This document shows positions 1 through 9,771 of a DNA stretch of 64,000 nucleotides, one piece after another. The DNA lies in contig JANSXH010000008.1 in assembly GCA_024743055.1 (NCBI GenBank), positions 62,001 through 126,000 on the forward strand, given 5' to 3'. This DNA comes from Pseudomonadota bacterium (lineage in GTDB: Bacteria > Pseudomonadota > Alphaproteobacteria > Sneathiellales > Sneathiellaceae). The position numbers and the translations under genes are program-made. Under the pieces are notes generated by a model. That model was given only the letters and a program-made list of their open reading frames with translations, searched no databases and was not told where the DNA came from. Position 1 is the stretch's first letter; each line of letters opens with the position of its first letter.

Positions 1-466
1 GCATACTGATGGCACCGGCGATGGTCGCCGTGACAGTCATAGTCAAAGTATCGCGGTTTTTTACATGGGCCAGTTCATGCGCCATTACCCCTGCAAGCTC
101 TTCATTCGTTAAAAGATCTAATAATCCGGTTGTTGCCGCAACGGCTGCATTCTCCGGATTTCGCCCAGTGGCAAAGGCATTGGGCTGCGGGTTGTCCATA
201 ATGTAGACTTTGGGCATGGGCAATTCGGCCCGGCTCGCCAGATCCCGCACGAGTTTAACCAGAACCGGAGCCTCTGCCTCGGTTACCTGCCGAGCCCCAT
301 ACATCTTCAAGACCATCTTGTCAGAGTTCCAATATGCGAACCCGTTCATAGCTATGGCTACCGCGAATGCGATCAGCATTCCAGTCGTGCCACCGATCAG
401 AAACCCTACGCCAAGAAACAGCGCAGTGATCGCGGCGATAAGAATTCCTGTCTTGAAAAAGTTCAT
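1..466 (-). CDS. htpX: Zinc metalloprotease HtpX (N-terminal part, cut by window edge)
   Basis: Membrane-bound M48 peptidase that degrades misfolded inner-membrane proteins. Translating the minus strand from the ATG at 466 gives two hydrophobic stretches in the first 50 residues (starting [19 protein letters not shown]). The typical [11 protein letters not shown] and [15 protein letters not shown] segments follow, then the zinc-binding HELAH motif (bases about 65-85). The reading frame runs off the left edge, so the third metal ligand and C-terminus are not visible. The motif set is diagnostic of HtpX rather than other M48 enzymes. It reads in the same direction as alaS but is separated from it by about 340 bases with a strong hairpin. 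Confidence 0.93.
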   Translation of the reverse strand, partial: MNFFKTGILIAAITALFLGVGFLIGGTTGMLIAFAVAIAMNGFAYWNSDKMVLKMYGARQVTEAEAPVLVKLVRDLASRAELPMPKVYIMDNPQPNAFATGRNPENAAVAATTGLLDLLTNEELAGVMAHELAHVKNRDTLTMTVTATIAGAISM

Positions 467-807
467 AATCGGGTCTTTCTGGCCTCTCTATCCAACAATT
501 CTGAGTACGCTTTATATGTATTCATCGAAAGCAGCTTATCAAGCAGGTTTTAAGCGATCTGGTGACCACAATATTGCCTCAATAAAAACAAGCTTTTGCC
601 CCAACCAACCCCTAAATGGTATTTTACCGGTTAGTACAGAATAACTGGACAATCGGTAAGTCTCAGGGAGACGGTTGTGTCCTTGTAAGTTATCCGAATT
701 TGCAAGGGCATGACATTTAAGTAAGTACAGTTGAGTATCCAGTAGCTTAAGGAAATCGGCAGGGGGCAGGCCTGCCGATTTTTTATTACCCGTTTAAATT
801 CTTATAC
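467..807. other. Intergenic region between alaS and htpX
   Basis: About 340 bases without a credible gene. It holds the upstream region of htpX and, near the alaS end, the hairpin described separately. The base composition is AT-leaning. I see no tRNA, conserved small ORF or recognisable riboswitch. Confidence 0.6.
753..784. terminator. Strong hairpin terminator downstream of alaS
   Basis: A perfect 11-base-pair stem (753-763 with 771-781, AAATCGGCAGG paired to CCTGCCGATTT) encloses a 7-base loop. The T-run (779-784) lies on the plus-strand side. On the minus strand, which is the alaS direction, the stem is followed only by TTTCC. It sits about 25 bases past the alaS stop, so I infer it ends alaS transcription. 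The better U-tract points the other way, so it may act in both directions. Confidence 0.7.
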
Positions 808-3462
808 TTAAGCAGCGTCTTTAATCAAAGACTTGATAGCAGCAACCGCTTCGGATCCTTTATTGGCATCCGGTCCGCCTGCCTGAGCCATATCCGGGCG
901 ACCACCGCCGCCTTTTCCGCCCAACGCCGCTGATCCCGCCCGCACCAGATCCACTGCATCGAACTTTTCAGTCAGGTCATTAGTCACACTAACGACGATC
1001 GAGGCCTTGCCGTCATTGGCGGCGATCAGAACGATCACACCACTATCCAGCTGTTTTTTGATCTCGTCGGCCATGGGTTTCAGATCCCGGGGCGGAACAT
1101 CACCAAGGACATGGGCCACGAAACCAATAGTGCCAATCCGCTCTACTTCGTTTGCCTTACCGCCGCCAGTCGCCATCTTCTTGCGGGTCTCGGACAATTC
1201 ACGATCCAACCGCTTTCTTTCGTCAAGCAGACCTGCAATCCGATGCGGCAGCTCTGTCGGAGCAACCTTCAAGGTCACCGCCGCATCACTTAGGATTTGC
1301 TCGCGCGTGTTGATGTAGTCGAGAGCTGCTTCTCCCGCAACGGCCTCAATACGCCGAACACCGGAAGCCAGGCCACCTTCGCTAACGATTTTCAGGAAAC
1401 CAAGATCCCCGGTACGTGTGACATGTGTACCGCCACAAAGTTCAGTCGAATAATCCCGACCTTGTCCTTTGCTTACATCTGGGCCACCCATGGATACGAC
1501 ACGGACTTCGTCCCCGTATTTCTCGCCAAACAACGCCATGGCGCCGGCTTTAATGGCTTCATCCGGTGTTGTTAAATGCACGGCAACATCGGCATTGGTA
1601 CGAATACGATCATTCACGTTCTTTTCCACCACACGAATATCTTCTTCCGTCATTGCCGACTGATGGGAAAAGTCAAATCTCAAGCGATCCTCTGCGACGA
1701 GAGACCCCTTCTGGGTAACGTGCTCTCCCAGTCGCTGACGCAAAGCTTCATGCAGCAAATGAGTAGCGGAATGATGAACCCGTAATCCCGACCGTCGATG
1801 GCCGTCAACATGAGTTTCGGCCACATCGCCCAAATTTAACGAGCCTATTGTTATCTTGCCGATATGAATATGGATATCCTGCTTTTTCTGGGTATCCGTA
1901 ACGTCCATTGAGAAACCCTCAGGATTGGACAGAATGCCATGATCTCCTTCCTGACCCCCAGATTCCCCATAGAAAGAGGTCTGGTTCAAGACAACCATTA
2001 CTTCAGTTCCAGCTTCTGCGGTTTCAACTTCCTTGCCATCAACGACGATGGCTTGGACCTGACCTTCCGCCGTTTCGGTCTGATATCCCAAAAATTCAGT
2101 CGCGCCCATACGCTCATGTAAGTCAAACCACAACTGATCGGTCGTCGCCTCTCCTGATCCTGACCAGGCGGCGCGGGCGGCTTCTTTTTGTTTGGCCATT
2201 GCGGCATCAAATCCAGCTTCATCCAGATCCCGCTCCTGCCCTCGCAGAATGTCTTTTGTCAAATCCAGCGGAAAGCCGAATGTGTCATAGAGCTTAAAGG
2301 CCACCTCTCCTGGCAGAGGCTCGGTATCGCCAAGTTTGTCCGTGGCTCCTTCCAGCAGCTTAAGGCCGCGATCAAGGGTTTCCTTGAAGCGTGTTTCTTC
2401 AACCTTCAAGGTCTCGGAAATCAGGGTTTCAGCTCGATTGAGCTCCGGAAACGCATCTCCCATTTCTTCAACAAGGGTGCTGACCAGTTTCCAGACTAAA
2501 GGATCCTTGGCACCCAGAATATGAGCATGGCGCATGGCCCGGCGCATAATCCGGCGCAAGACATATCCCCGCCCCTCATTGGACGGCAGCACACCGTCGG
2601 CAATCAGAAAAGCGGAGGATCTTAGATGGTCGGCTATCACCCGGTGCGAAACCTTAAGATCGCCATCGGCGTCCACATTGAAGACATTCGCAGATGCCTC
2701 AATAATCGTACGCATCAGGTCAATGTCATAGTTGTCATGCTTACCTTGCAGAACCGCGGTTAAGCGCTCTAGCCCCATTCCTGTATCGATAGAAGGCCGA
2801 GGTAAGTTCTCTCGCTGACCTGGTCCAAACTGCTCGAATTGCATAAAGACAAGGTTCCAGATTTCCACAAAGCGGTCGCCGTCTTCATCCGGGCTTCCCG
2901 GAGGCCCACCAGGAATGCTTTCCCCATGATCAAAGAAAATCTCCGAACATGGCCCGCAAGGACCTGTGTCGCCCATTGACCAGAAGTTATCGGAGGTAGC
3001 AATGCGGATGATTTTTTCTTCCGGCAGTCCAGCAATCTTCTTCCAATGCTCAACGGCCTCATCATCGTCATGATAGACAGTGACTAGGAGCTTGTCTTTT
3101 GGGAGCCCAAATTCTTTTGTTAGCAAATTCCAAGCAAGATCTATTGCCTGTTCCTTAAAATAATCTCCAAAAGAAAAATTACCCAGCATTTCAAAGAAAG
3201 TGTGGTGACGCGCAGTATGTCCGACATTTTCAAGATCATTATGCTTACCACCTGCACGGACACATTTTTGGGTCGTCACGGCTCGACTATAAGGCCTCTT
3301 TTCCTGACCCGTAAAGACGTTCTTAAACTGTACCATACCGGCAGCAGTAAACATCAACGTCGGATCATTGCGAGGAATGAGTGGTGAACTATCTACCTTC
3401 TCATGCCCGTTCTCGCCAAAATACTCCAGGAACGATTTGCGAATTTCCTTCGTCGTGCTCAT
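808..3462 (-). CDS. alaS: Alanyl-tRNA synthetase
   Basis: Class II synthetase that charges tRNA-Ala and edits mischarged Ser/Gly. At 884 residues it is the normal bacterial length (about 875). The N-terminal aminoacylation core carries the family [17 protein letters not shown] segment. The editing domain has SFYGESGGQ (496-504) and the zinc ligands HSATH (564-568) and CGGTH (676-680). A coiled, glycine-rich C-Ala region follows and ends in [16 protein letters not shown]. The ATG at 3462 begins the usual [15 protein letters not shown] start. The gene is divergent from the MoxR-type gene. All key motifs are intact. Confidence 0.98.
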   Translation of the reverse strand: MSTTKEIRKSFLEYFGENGHEKVDSSPLIPRNDPTLMFTAAGMVQFKNVFTGQEKRPYSRAVTTQKCVRAGGKHNDLENVGHTARHHTFFEMLGNFSFGDYFKEQAIDLAWNLLTKEFGLPKDKLLVTVYHDDDEAVEHWKKIAGLPEEKIIRIATSDNFWSMGDTGPCGPCSEIFFDHGESIPGGPPGSPDEDGDRFVEIWNLVFMQFEQFGPGQRENLPRPSIDTGMGLERLTAVLQGKHDNYDIDLMRTIIEASANVFNVDADGDLKVSHRVIADHLRSSAFLIADGVLPSNEGRGYVLRRIMRRAMRHAHILGAKDPLVWKLVSTLVEEMGDAFPELNRAETLISETLKVEETRFKETLDRGLKLLEGATDKLGDTEPLPGEVAFKLYDTFGFPLDLTKDILRGQERDLDEAGFDAAMAKQKEAARAAWSGSGEATTDQLWFDLHERMGATEFLGYQTETAEGQVQAIVVDGKEVETAEAGTEVMVVLNQTSFYGESGGQEGDHGILSNPEGFSMDVTDTQKKQDIHIHIGKITIGSLNLGDVAETHVDGHRRSGLRVHHSATHLLHEALRQRLGEHVTQKGSLVAEDRLRFDFSHQSAMTEEDIRVVEKNVNDRIRTNADVAVHLTTPDEAIKAGAMALFGEKYGDEVRVVSMGGPDVSKGQGRDYSTELCGGTHVTRTGDLGFLKIVSEGGLASGVRRIEAVAGEAALDYINTREQILSDAAVTLKVAPTELPHRIAGLLDERKRLDRELSETRKKMATGGGKANEVERIGTIGFVAHVLGDVPPRDLKPMADEIKKQLDSGVIVLIAANDGKASIVVSVTNDLTEKFDAVDLVRAGSAALGGKGGGGRPDMAQAGGPDANKGSEAVAAIKSLIKDAA

Positions 3463-3687
3463 GTTGCTCTTTCCATTGCCATGGCAACAGACCTTCCGAT
3501 CAATACGTCAATACAGCCAATTCCGACCAAACCCGACTTTTAACGTGCCGTGAAACCCCTGTCCAGCCGGTTAGCACTGGCATTGGCGGGTTAAGCCTGT
3601 TATGGAAGACAATCGGATTTGATATCTACAATAAATAATAACATGGAAAGTCAATTTCCACATCTGATAAGAAAACGGAAAACTCAC

Positions 3688-4635
3688 GTGACAATTATTG
3701 ACAAAGAACCAGCTTCGGCCATTGACCTCATTGTAGAAGGTTTTGACGCCGCCGGGTATATCTGCGACCGCCATATCGCGACCTCAATCTATCTCTCACA
3801 AAAGCTGGACAAGCCCATCCTTGTCGAAGGACCGCCGGGTGTTGGTAAGACAGAGCTGGCAAAGGCCGCGTCTGAATTGCTCAATGCCCCCCTCATTCGC
3901 TTGCAATGCTATGAGGGACTGGACGAATCCAAAGCTCTTTATGAATGGAAATATGGTAAGCAGCTTCTTTACACTCAAATTTTGAAGGAGAAACTGGGCG
4001 ATCTGTTGGAAGACGCGGTTGGACTGGATCAGTCCATGACGAAACTCCATCAGTTTGGGGACAGTTTCTTCTCCGAAGAATTTCTGGAAGCCCGCCCACT
4101 CATGCAAGCACTGAAGTCAGAGGGGCAAACAGTCCTGTTGATTGATGAAATTGATAAGTCAGATCATGAGTTTGAGGCGTATCTTCTGGAGATTCTTTCG
4201 GACTATCAGATTTCCGTTCCTGAAATCGGCACCATTAAAGCCAGAACCAAGCCGCTTGTGTTCCTGACGAGTAACAACACCCGGGAGATGAGTGACGCAC
4301 TTAAGCGCAGATGCCTGCATCTCTACATCCCATTCCCGGATGCGGATCTTGAACGGCGGATCATAAAGACGCGGGTTCCGGAGCTAGATGAGAATCTCAG
4401 AAACCAGTTGGTCTCCTTTGTTCAGCAGCTCAGAACCCAGGATCTGAAGAAACTCCCGGCCGTTAGTGAAACCATTGACTGGGCTCGGACCCTTCTCTTG
4501 TTGCATGCTGAGAACCTGGACACGGAACTTGTCCGCAACACCCTCAACATGCTTCTGAAATTTGAGGAAGATATCGACAATATGAACACCGAAGTTCCCA
4601 AATTTATCGCGGTGGCCCAAAAAGAAGCCAGATAA
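3688..4635 (+). CDS. MoxR-family AAA+ ATPase
   Basis: AAA+ chaperone-like ATPase that usually works with a VWA-domain partner to insert metals or mature enzymes. From the chosen start it has 315 residues with Walker A GPPGVGKT (48-55), a Walker B LLIDEID segment, a sensor LTSNNTREMSDALKRRC and the C-terminal lid. Start choice: GTG at 3688 has a GGAA ribosome site 7 bases upstream and begins where family similarity begins. An ATG at 3643 and a TTG at 3619 are in frame but lack a ribosome site. The stop overlaps the next ATG by one base, so the two genes are translationally coupled. No coxMSL or methanol-dehydrogenase genes are nearby, so the client is unknown. Confidence 0.9.
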   Translation: MTIIDKEPASAIDLIVEGFDAAGYICDRHIATSIYLSQKLDKPILVEGPPGVGKTELAKAASELLNAPLIRLQCYEGLDESKALYEWKYGKQLLYTQILKEKLGDLLEDAVGLDQSMTKLHQFGDSFFSEEFLEARPLMQALKSEGQTVLLIDEIDKSDHEFEAYLLEILSDYQISVPEIGTIKARTKPLVFLTSNNTREMSDALKRRCLHLYIPFPDADLERRIIKTRVPELDENLRNQLVSFVQQLRTQDLKKLPAVSETIDWARTLLLLHAENLDTELVRNTLNMLLKFEEDIDNMNTEVPKFIAVAQKEAR

Positions 4636-6074
4636 TGGACAGACCTCTCGCCGAATTTGTCGAGATGCTGCGTTACGCAGATATCCCGGTTTCTATTAGT
4701 GAAAGCCTGGATGCCGCTGTGACCGTGCAACTCATCGGATACGAAGATCGGGCTCTCTTAAAAGATGCCCTGTCACAGGTCATGGCCAAGACGGTTGAGG
4801 ATCATGAAAGCTTCAGCCGTTGCTTCGATGAGTTTTTCAGTTATGACGTCGAGTTAAATCTTGAGGAAGCCCTGCCCCCGGAGCTCTCCGAAGAGACTTC
4901 AAGCGAAGATTCAGAGAATTTTGACCAAGACAGCGGATCAGACGATCAGGAGATGCCCGCCAATCAGAACGCTGGTGAAGGCGGTGCAGGAAGTGGTGCT
5001 GGTGAAGCCCGCCAAACCTCGCCGGATGGCAACCTTGTTGACATGCTGGAACAGAATGACCGAACGGCCCTGACCATGGCCATGAATGACGCCGCGGGCG
5101 CCGTCAATCTCAGCGGAATTGTCCTGATGACCCAAAGGGGCTTGTTCACCCGCCGGATCATGGAGGAAATGGGCCTCGATCAGGTCAATCGTGAAATTAC
5201 CGCCCGACAGGAAGGTGGTGATGAGGAAGGCAGTCAGGATCTTGCCGGCCGATTGGAAAGCCTGTTCGATACGGTGCGAGATCTTGTCGATCGGCAGCTC
5301 GCCCAGACCAGCAGTGGTAAAAGCAAGCAGTTCCGTCAGGATATCCTTAAAAATGTCCGCCTTTCCAATATCGAGCAGCGGGACTTCCGTATCATGCGAG
5401 AAATTGTCCGGCGTATGGCGAAACGGTTGACGGACATGAACTCCCGTGTGCGGAAAGTCAAGAACCGTGGACATTTGGATATCCGCAAGACCATGCGCCG
5501 TAACGTGGCCTATGACGGCATCCTGTTTGAAACTCACTGGAAGCAGAAGCATAAAGACCGGCCGAGGGTTCTTGCTGTTTGCGATGTTTCGGGATCGGTT
5601 GCCTCCGTTGCCCGTTTCCTGCTCCTGTTCCTTTATAGCCTCAATGAAGTCCTGCCCAAGGTACGTTCATTCGCCTTCTCTGGCACTCTTGGTGAGGTTA
5701 CGGAATTATTTGATCAATATGGTCCCGAAGATGCCGTCCCGCTTGCCATTGATAAATTTGGTGGGCGATCAACGGATTACGGACGAGCTATGGAGGATTT
5801 CAAAGAGCTTATCTTTGATGAGCTTGATAACCGGACGACCGTTATTTTCCTCGGAGACGGGCGATCCAATGGATCCGATCCGCGTATCGATATCCTGAAA
5901 GAAATCAAGGCCCGCTCAAAACGAGTGATCTGGCTCAATCCAGAGCGTAAATCCATCTGGGGATCCGGCGATTCCGAAATGCTGCGCATTGCCCCATACT
6001 GCACGGTCGCGGATACCTGCAATTCTCTCAACAAGCTGGAACTGGTCATTCGAGATTTGTTAAAGACCTCCTAG
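4635..6074 (+). CDS. CoxE-like VWA domain protein
   Basis: 479-residue protein of the CoxE/VWA family that pairs with MoxR ATPases. A helical N-terminal part is followed by a very acidic, low-complexity linker (about residues 80-125, rich in E, D, S, G). The C-terminal VWA domain has a MIDAS motif in VCDVSGSVASV (DxSxS complete) and a later FLGDGRSNGSDP loop. It is coupled to the upstream ATPase by a one-base overlap. In CO-dehydrogenase operons this pair helps mature the Mo/Cu active site. Here the pair stands alone, so the target is open. A molybdenum hydroxylase lies 45 kb away in the same window, but there is no direct evidence of a link. Confidence 0.87.
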   Translation: MDRPLAEFVEMLRYADIPVSISESLDAAVTVQLIGYEDRALLKDALSQVMAKTVEDHESFSRCFDEFFSYDVELNLEEALPPELSEETSSEDSENFDQDSGSDDQEMPANQNAGEGGAGSGAGEARQTSPDGNLVDMLEQNDRTALTMAMNDAAGAVNLSGIVLMTQRGLFTRRIMEEMGLDQVNREITARQEGGDEEGSQDLAGRLESLFDTVRDLVDRQLAQTSSGKSKQFRQDILKNVRLSNIEQRDFRIMREIVRRMAKRLTDMNSRVRKVKNRGHLDIRKTMRRNVAYDGILFETHWKQKHKDRPRVLAVCDVSGSVASVARFLLLFLYSLNEVLPKVRSFAFSGTLGEVTELFDQYGPEDAVPLAIDKFGGRSTDYGRAMEDFKELIFDELDNRTTVIFLGDGRSNGSDPRIDILKEIKARSKRVIWLNPERKSIWGSGDSEMLRIAPYCTVADTCNSLNKLELVIRDLLKTS

Positions 6075-6084
6075 ACAGAAAGCT

Positions 6085-6118
6085 ACAAAGCGTATTTTAT
6101 CCTTCAGAAGCGCTTTGT
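6085..6118. repeat. 8-base inverted repeat between coxE-like gene and TauE gene
   Basis: ACAAAGCG (6085-6092) and CGCTTTGT (6111-6118) are perfect inverted arms with an 18-base spacer. They lie just after the coxE-like stop and about 20 bases before the exporter start. There is no T-run, so a classical terminator is unlikely. It could be an attenuating hairpin or an operator. Confidence 0.4.
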
Positions 6119-6136
6119 GTTGAGTAGGGACAAGAA

Positions 6137-6967
6137 ATGTTTGCGGAAATGGGAACGCCCCTTTTAGTCGGCCTAATCCTGGCCCTTGCCGCCACAGGCG
6201 TTCTGGGCGGACTTTTAGCTGGCCTCCTCGGCGTCGGTGGAGGCATTGTCATTGTCCCGGTGCTCTATAACATCCTCTCCTATTTTGATGTTGGCGACGA
6301 TATTCGCATGCATGTCGCCGTCGGTACCTCTCTGGCGACGATCATCCCAACTTCGATCGCCTCGGCCTATTCCCACAACAAAAAGGGGGGCATTGATCGG
6401 GAGCTTTTAAAGAGTTGGGGCTTTTGGATCCTGCTCGGCGTTCTCGGCGGAACCGTTGTGGCCGGTCTGGTCGATGCTTTTGTATTGACCTTGGTTTTCG
6501 CTGTCCTGGCCTTGATTGTCGCCGCGAACATGGCCTTTCGACCCGATGATCTAAGCGTTTCTGGCGCTCTGCCAAATGCCCCTCTTAAACAACTTCTCGC
6601 CGTCTTTATAGGATGGTTTTCGGCGATGATGGGAATTGGCGGCGGAACATTTGCCGTGCCAATTCTCACTTTGTTCAAATATCCCATTCGAAAGGCCGTT
6701 GGCACCGCAGCGGCCATAGGGTTAATCATTGCTGTTCCCGGAACTATCGGTTTTTTGATTTCCGGCTATCATGTACCGAACCTCCCGGTCGGAAATATTG
6801 GCTATGTCAACGGCTTTGGACTTCTTGTAATCGCGCCGATGACAGTGCTCTGTGCACCGCTCGGCGCCAGATGGGCCCACCGAATAAATACCGGCCTCCT
6901 CAAGAAGCTCTTTGCCTTCTTCCTTTTTGCGACCTCCTTGCGCATGTTTTACAGCCTCCTGTCGTGA
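6137..6967 (+). CDS. TauE/SafE family anion exporter
   Basis: 276-residue inner-membrane protein with about eight hydrophobic segments. It carries the two family hallmark repeats, LLGVGGGIVIVP in the first half and MMGIGGGTFAVP in the second. The family exports sulfite, sulfoacetate and other organosulfonates, but the substrate cannot be read from the sequence. The window also holds taurine genes at its far right end, which makes a sulfonate or sulfite role conceivable but not shown. The stop overlaps the GTG start of the DUF1853 gene by four bases. Confidence 0.9.
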   Translation: MFAEMGTPLLVGLILALAATGVLGGLLAGLLGVGGGIVIVPVLYNILSYFDVGDDIRMHVAVGTSLATIIPTSIASAYSHNKKGGIDRELLKSWGFWILLGVLGGTVVAGLVDAFVLTLVFAVLALIVAANMAFRPDDLSVSGALPNAPLKQLLAVFIGWFSAMMGIGGGTFAVPILTLFKYPIRKAVGTAAAIGLIIAVPGTIGFLISGYHVPNLPVGNIGYVNGFGLLVIAPMTVLCAPLGARWAHRINTGLLKKLFAFFLFATSLRMFYSLLS

Positions 6968-7869
6968 TTAATCGATCCGAATATAAGGATGAGATACACC
7001 TTGCCGTTCGGGATTTGGAATGGATTGTCACCGCGCCATTTATGCTCGCCGAGGACCCGGAGCCCAATCTCGCGGATCTTCCGGAGACCAAAACGCTTCT
7101 TCTTGAATTGCAGCAAGATCCATCGCCCTTGCTCTCTCATCTTGAAAGCTTGAACCGTCATACCCTTGGCAGCTACTTTGAGCATCTTGTGATTTTTTGG
7201 CTTAGTAAGCTGCCTCCTGTGACTCTCCTCGCGACAAACCTGCAAGTGTTCGACGGTAAAACAACTATCGGCGAGTTTGACCTTTTATTCACCTATCAGA
7301 ACATTTGCTATCACTGGGAACTTGCCATCAAATTCTATCTCAATATTGGTACTGGCACCCAGGAAGTAGATTTCGTTGGCCCAAAACGCCAGGATAATCT
7401 AGATCGCAAACTCGCCCGCCTTTTTGATCATCAACTTCAACTAGGCAAAAAGGCTGAGGCTCAATCCAAATTACAAAAATTGGGCGCCAAAGATATTCAC
7501 GCTCATGCCTGGGTTAAAGGTGTCCTGTTTCAACCTGTATCAGGTGGCCAAGACTTCACGATATCGCTGCCGGACCGGGTATCAAAAAACTGTCCTCAAG
7601 GACAATGGATCCGCCTGAAGGAACTAAACCAGGCGAAATTACCGGAATTCGAACATTTCCTTCGGCCAAGCAAACCCAACTGGCTCGCGTCCCGATACTA
7701 CCAGAACGAAGCCCTGAGCGGGGGCAAGAAGGCTCTGAGGTCGATAGCCAAAGAAACTCTAACGAAAAAAGAAGAACCTCTCCTGATATATCTCCTGAAA
7801 ATGGAGGGGCCTTCGGAACTTAGGGTTATCGAGCGACTGTTTGTCGTGCCAGACTGCTGGTCCCTCTAG
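6964..7869 (+). CDS. DUF1853 family protein
   Basis: About 301 residues. The DUF1853 features are a central LGSYFEHLVIFWL segment, then EFDLLFTYQNICYHWELAIKFYLN and a QDNLDRKLARLFDHQL stretch. Part of the core (E-x-D ... ExAIKFY) resembles a PD-(D/E)XK nuclease-like fold, which is my inference. No biochemical function is established for the family. The open frame extends far upstream inside tauE, but homology begins near the GTG at 6964. That GTG overlaps the tauE stop (GTGA), so I use it. The stop overlaps the convergent TadG gene's stop by three to four bases. Confidence 0.78.
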   Translation: MINRSEYKDEIHLAVRDLEWIVTAPFMLAEDPEPNLADLPETKTLLLELQQDPSPLLSHLESLNRHTLGSYFEHLVIFWLSKLPPVTLLATNLQVFDGKTTIGEFDLLFTYQNICYHWELAIKFYLNIGTGTQEVDFVGPKRQDNLDRKLARLFDHQLQLGKKAEAQSKLQKLGAKDIHAHAWVKGVLFQPVSGGQDFTISLPDRVSKNCPQGQWIRLKELNQAKLPEFEHFLRPSKPNWLASRYYQNEALSGGKKALRSIAKETLTKKEEPLLIYLLKMEGPSELRVIERLFVVPDCWSL

Positions 7870-9206
7870 CTACCTGTCTTTACAATCGTTAAGAATCTGG
7901 CGATCTGCCAAATTACTTCTCGCAATTCCGTACTGGAAGTCACATTGAAATAGTATCCTGATGATGTGGCGCAGAGCGTAAGCGGGCTCGTCAAATTCGA
8001 GGAAGATTGATAGTCAATTACATAGATTTTCACCCCTTCGGACTTGAGCCTTGTGCAGACTGCCGACATGAGTTGAGTTTGATCTTCAGAACTACCGGAC
8101 TGCGATCCGACGAAGAGCAAGACGATTTTTTCGACTTCTGGGTCGTTATAGGCAACAGGATGGCGCCCACCTTGCTGCCAACTCGAGAGCCAATTTGGGG
8201 AAAGAACCCTCTCCGCCCACACCATCCCCTGACCGACCATTACCTCTCCGGTACCTATGATCTTCGAGATGCCTCGTGACACGACAACGCTTGAATCTGT
8301 CAAAGGCAGAATGGGTTGCAGGGGACAGTCTTCCGCAGTGGTAACGGAGTAATGAGGCAGCCCGGTATTTACATCAACAACGGAGGAAATTCCGATCACC
8401 AGCGGGAACTTGCTTTGCTCAGGCGTTAAATCCGTCTCACCGGCAATACCACTGCGACGCCCCACACACCACCTCTCCTGTTCAAGTTCACCTGCCCAGC
8501 TTTTTGTTCCGGGGACATTTGGCGGCACATCATCTGGCCATGTCCCCTCGTCCACCCAATCCTTATGGGGTGCAACATTTACATATGACCCTCCGAAAGG
8601 AACTAGTGAAAACTGAATCCCATCGATAATTTTTGAGTGTTTAACAAATGCCTGAACAAGCTCTGAAGTCCAGGACTTTACGTCCTCAAGCCTGCCAGAA
8701 ATCTCCATTTCTGCGGAGCTGTCCAGCGCGAGTACAATTTCTGCTTCAGGCATTACCTGGCGAACGCTTAACGTCGCTGACACGGTCACGTCATCGAAGA
8801 AATGAAATATTTTGAGAAAGTAGGTCGTAACTTTAGTTTGCGCTTCGATCGTTACTTCGCCTGAATTTTCATTCGTTTCGACCTTTATCGTCAGATCCTG
8901 CACTGTTCTATAACTGCCGCTAAAAGAGTTGCCGGACTTTAGATTTGCGGAAAGAATACCGAGCCCAAAATCGTTTAACTGTTGATCATTCAAAAAATGA
9001 AGGTTCTTTGCCATAGCCACTACAGCCAGCTCAGATGCTGAATTGAGTTTTGATTGCACGGCCAGCACTCGGGAAACATCAAGAAGGAAAGCTGAGGTTC
9101 CCAAAATCACCGTGAAAACAAGTAGAAATATTGGCGCAGCACTCCCCTTAATGTCTCTTGAAAATCGCCAGCAGCTTTCCAGAACTACTGTGAGGACCAT
9201 GTTCAT
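7866..9206 (-). CDS. tadG: TadG-like pilus protein with VWA domain
   Basis: Last gene of the Tad operon. From the ATG at 9206 it has 446 residues: a short basic N-terminus, a RDIKGSAAPIF segment typical of TadE/TadG proteins, one transmembrane helix (about residues 20-40) and then a periplasmic VWA-like domain. The MIDAS-like motif reads ALDSSAEM, which is DxSxE instead of DxSxS, so metal binding may be altered. TadG-type proteins are minor pilus or adhesion components. An in-frame ATG at 9257 would overlap the upstream gene by 35 bases. I prefer 9206, 17 bases after that gene's stop. Confidence 0.82.
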   Translation of the reverse strand: MNMVLTVVLESCWRFSRDIKGSAAPIFLLVFTVILGTSAFLLDVSRVLAVQSKLNSASELAVVAMAKNLHFLNDQQLNDFGLGILSANLKSGNSFSGSYRTVQDLTIKVETNENSGEVTIEAQTKVTTYFLKIFHFFDDVTVSATLSVRQVMPEAEIVLALDSSAEMEISGRLEDVKSWTSELVQAFVKHSKIIDGIQFSLVPFGGSYVNVAPHKDWVDEGTWPDDVPPNVPGTKSWAGELEQERWCVGRRSGIAGETDLTPEQSKFPLVIGISSVVDVNTGLPHYSVTTAEDCPLQPILPLTDSSVVVSRGISKIIGTGEVMVGQGMVWAERVLSPNWLSSWQQGGRHPVAYNDPEVEKIVLLFVGSQSGSSEDQTQLMSAVCTRLKSEGVKIYVIDYQSSSNLTSPLTLCATSSGYYFNVTSSTELREVIWQIARFLTIVKTGS

Positions 9207-9222
9207 ATAAAGATGGACCCCA

Positions 9223-9771
9223 CTAATCAAATTGCCGAACCGCAGAAGTTCGAGCAAGTGCTATTGCCGTCCTTCGAATTCTGGGCACCAGATTAGTAAG
9301 ACCAGAAAATATAAAGCTTGAATCGACTTCCACACAAAGATCCACCTGATAAAAAAACTGAATCACTGCAGGCATGTTAATTTCGGGTAGTGGAGCTGTA
9401 ATTTCATAGATTTTTGTTTGGCAAGGCTCGGAACTAACTAGACTTTGCCGCGTCCACAGAAGTATCTGATCATTTTCACTATGAATTCTAATGGCAGTAA
9501 TTGTGAGTGAAGCCTCTCCCCCATAGAAATGTTCACTGGAAATGTTTCTACTGGCACCCAAAGCGCCAGTGATCATTTGGTCTGAAAGGATTTCTTCCTG
9601 ACTGAAATGATCGGCTATTAATTCCGCTGCCTGACCAATCCGCGAAGAAAGCTGATGTAATCGGTATAGATCAACTGTGACATATAGAAGGAACATAATG
9701 ACTGGAACGATGAGCGCTATCTCAACGGCAATACTGCCCGAGGAGCATCTTAGCAAACTTCTACCGGCCAT
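9223..9771 (-). CDS. TadE-like pseudopilin
   Basis: Minor pilin-like protein of the Tad system. From the ATG at 9771 it has 182 residues. It opens with MAGRSLLRCSSGSIAVEIAL and continues into a single hydrophobic helix, the TadE signature (G-S-x-A-V-E before the membrane segment, a prepilin-peptidase type site). The rest is a periplasmic domain with a conserved pair of cysteines. An ATG at 9822 would add 17 residues. The chosen start overlaps the upstream stop by 11 bases, as is common in this operon. Confidence 0.8.
   Translation of the reverse strand: MAGRSLLRCSSGSIAVEIALIVPVIMFLLYVTVDLYRLHQLSSRIGQAAELIADHFSQEEILSDQMITGALGASRNISSEHFYGGEASLTITAIRIHSENDQILLWTRQSLVSSEPCQTKIYEITAPLPEINMPAVIQFFYQVDLCVEVDSSFIFSGLTNLVPRIRRTAIALARTSAVRQFD

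Noticed and set aside
3688..6074. CO dehydrogenase maturation locus
   Set aside because: MoxR and CoxE-like genes are present, but coxM, coxS and coxL are not adjacent.
6613..6963. Long upstream extension of the DUF1853 frame inside tauE
   Set aside because: The region is the coding sequence of the exporter in another frame; the GTG at 6964 gives a normal overlap start.
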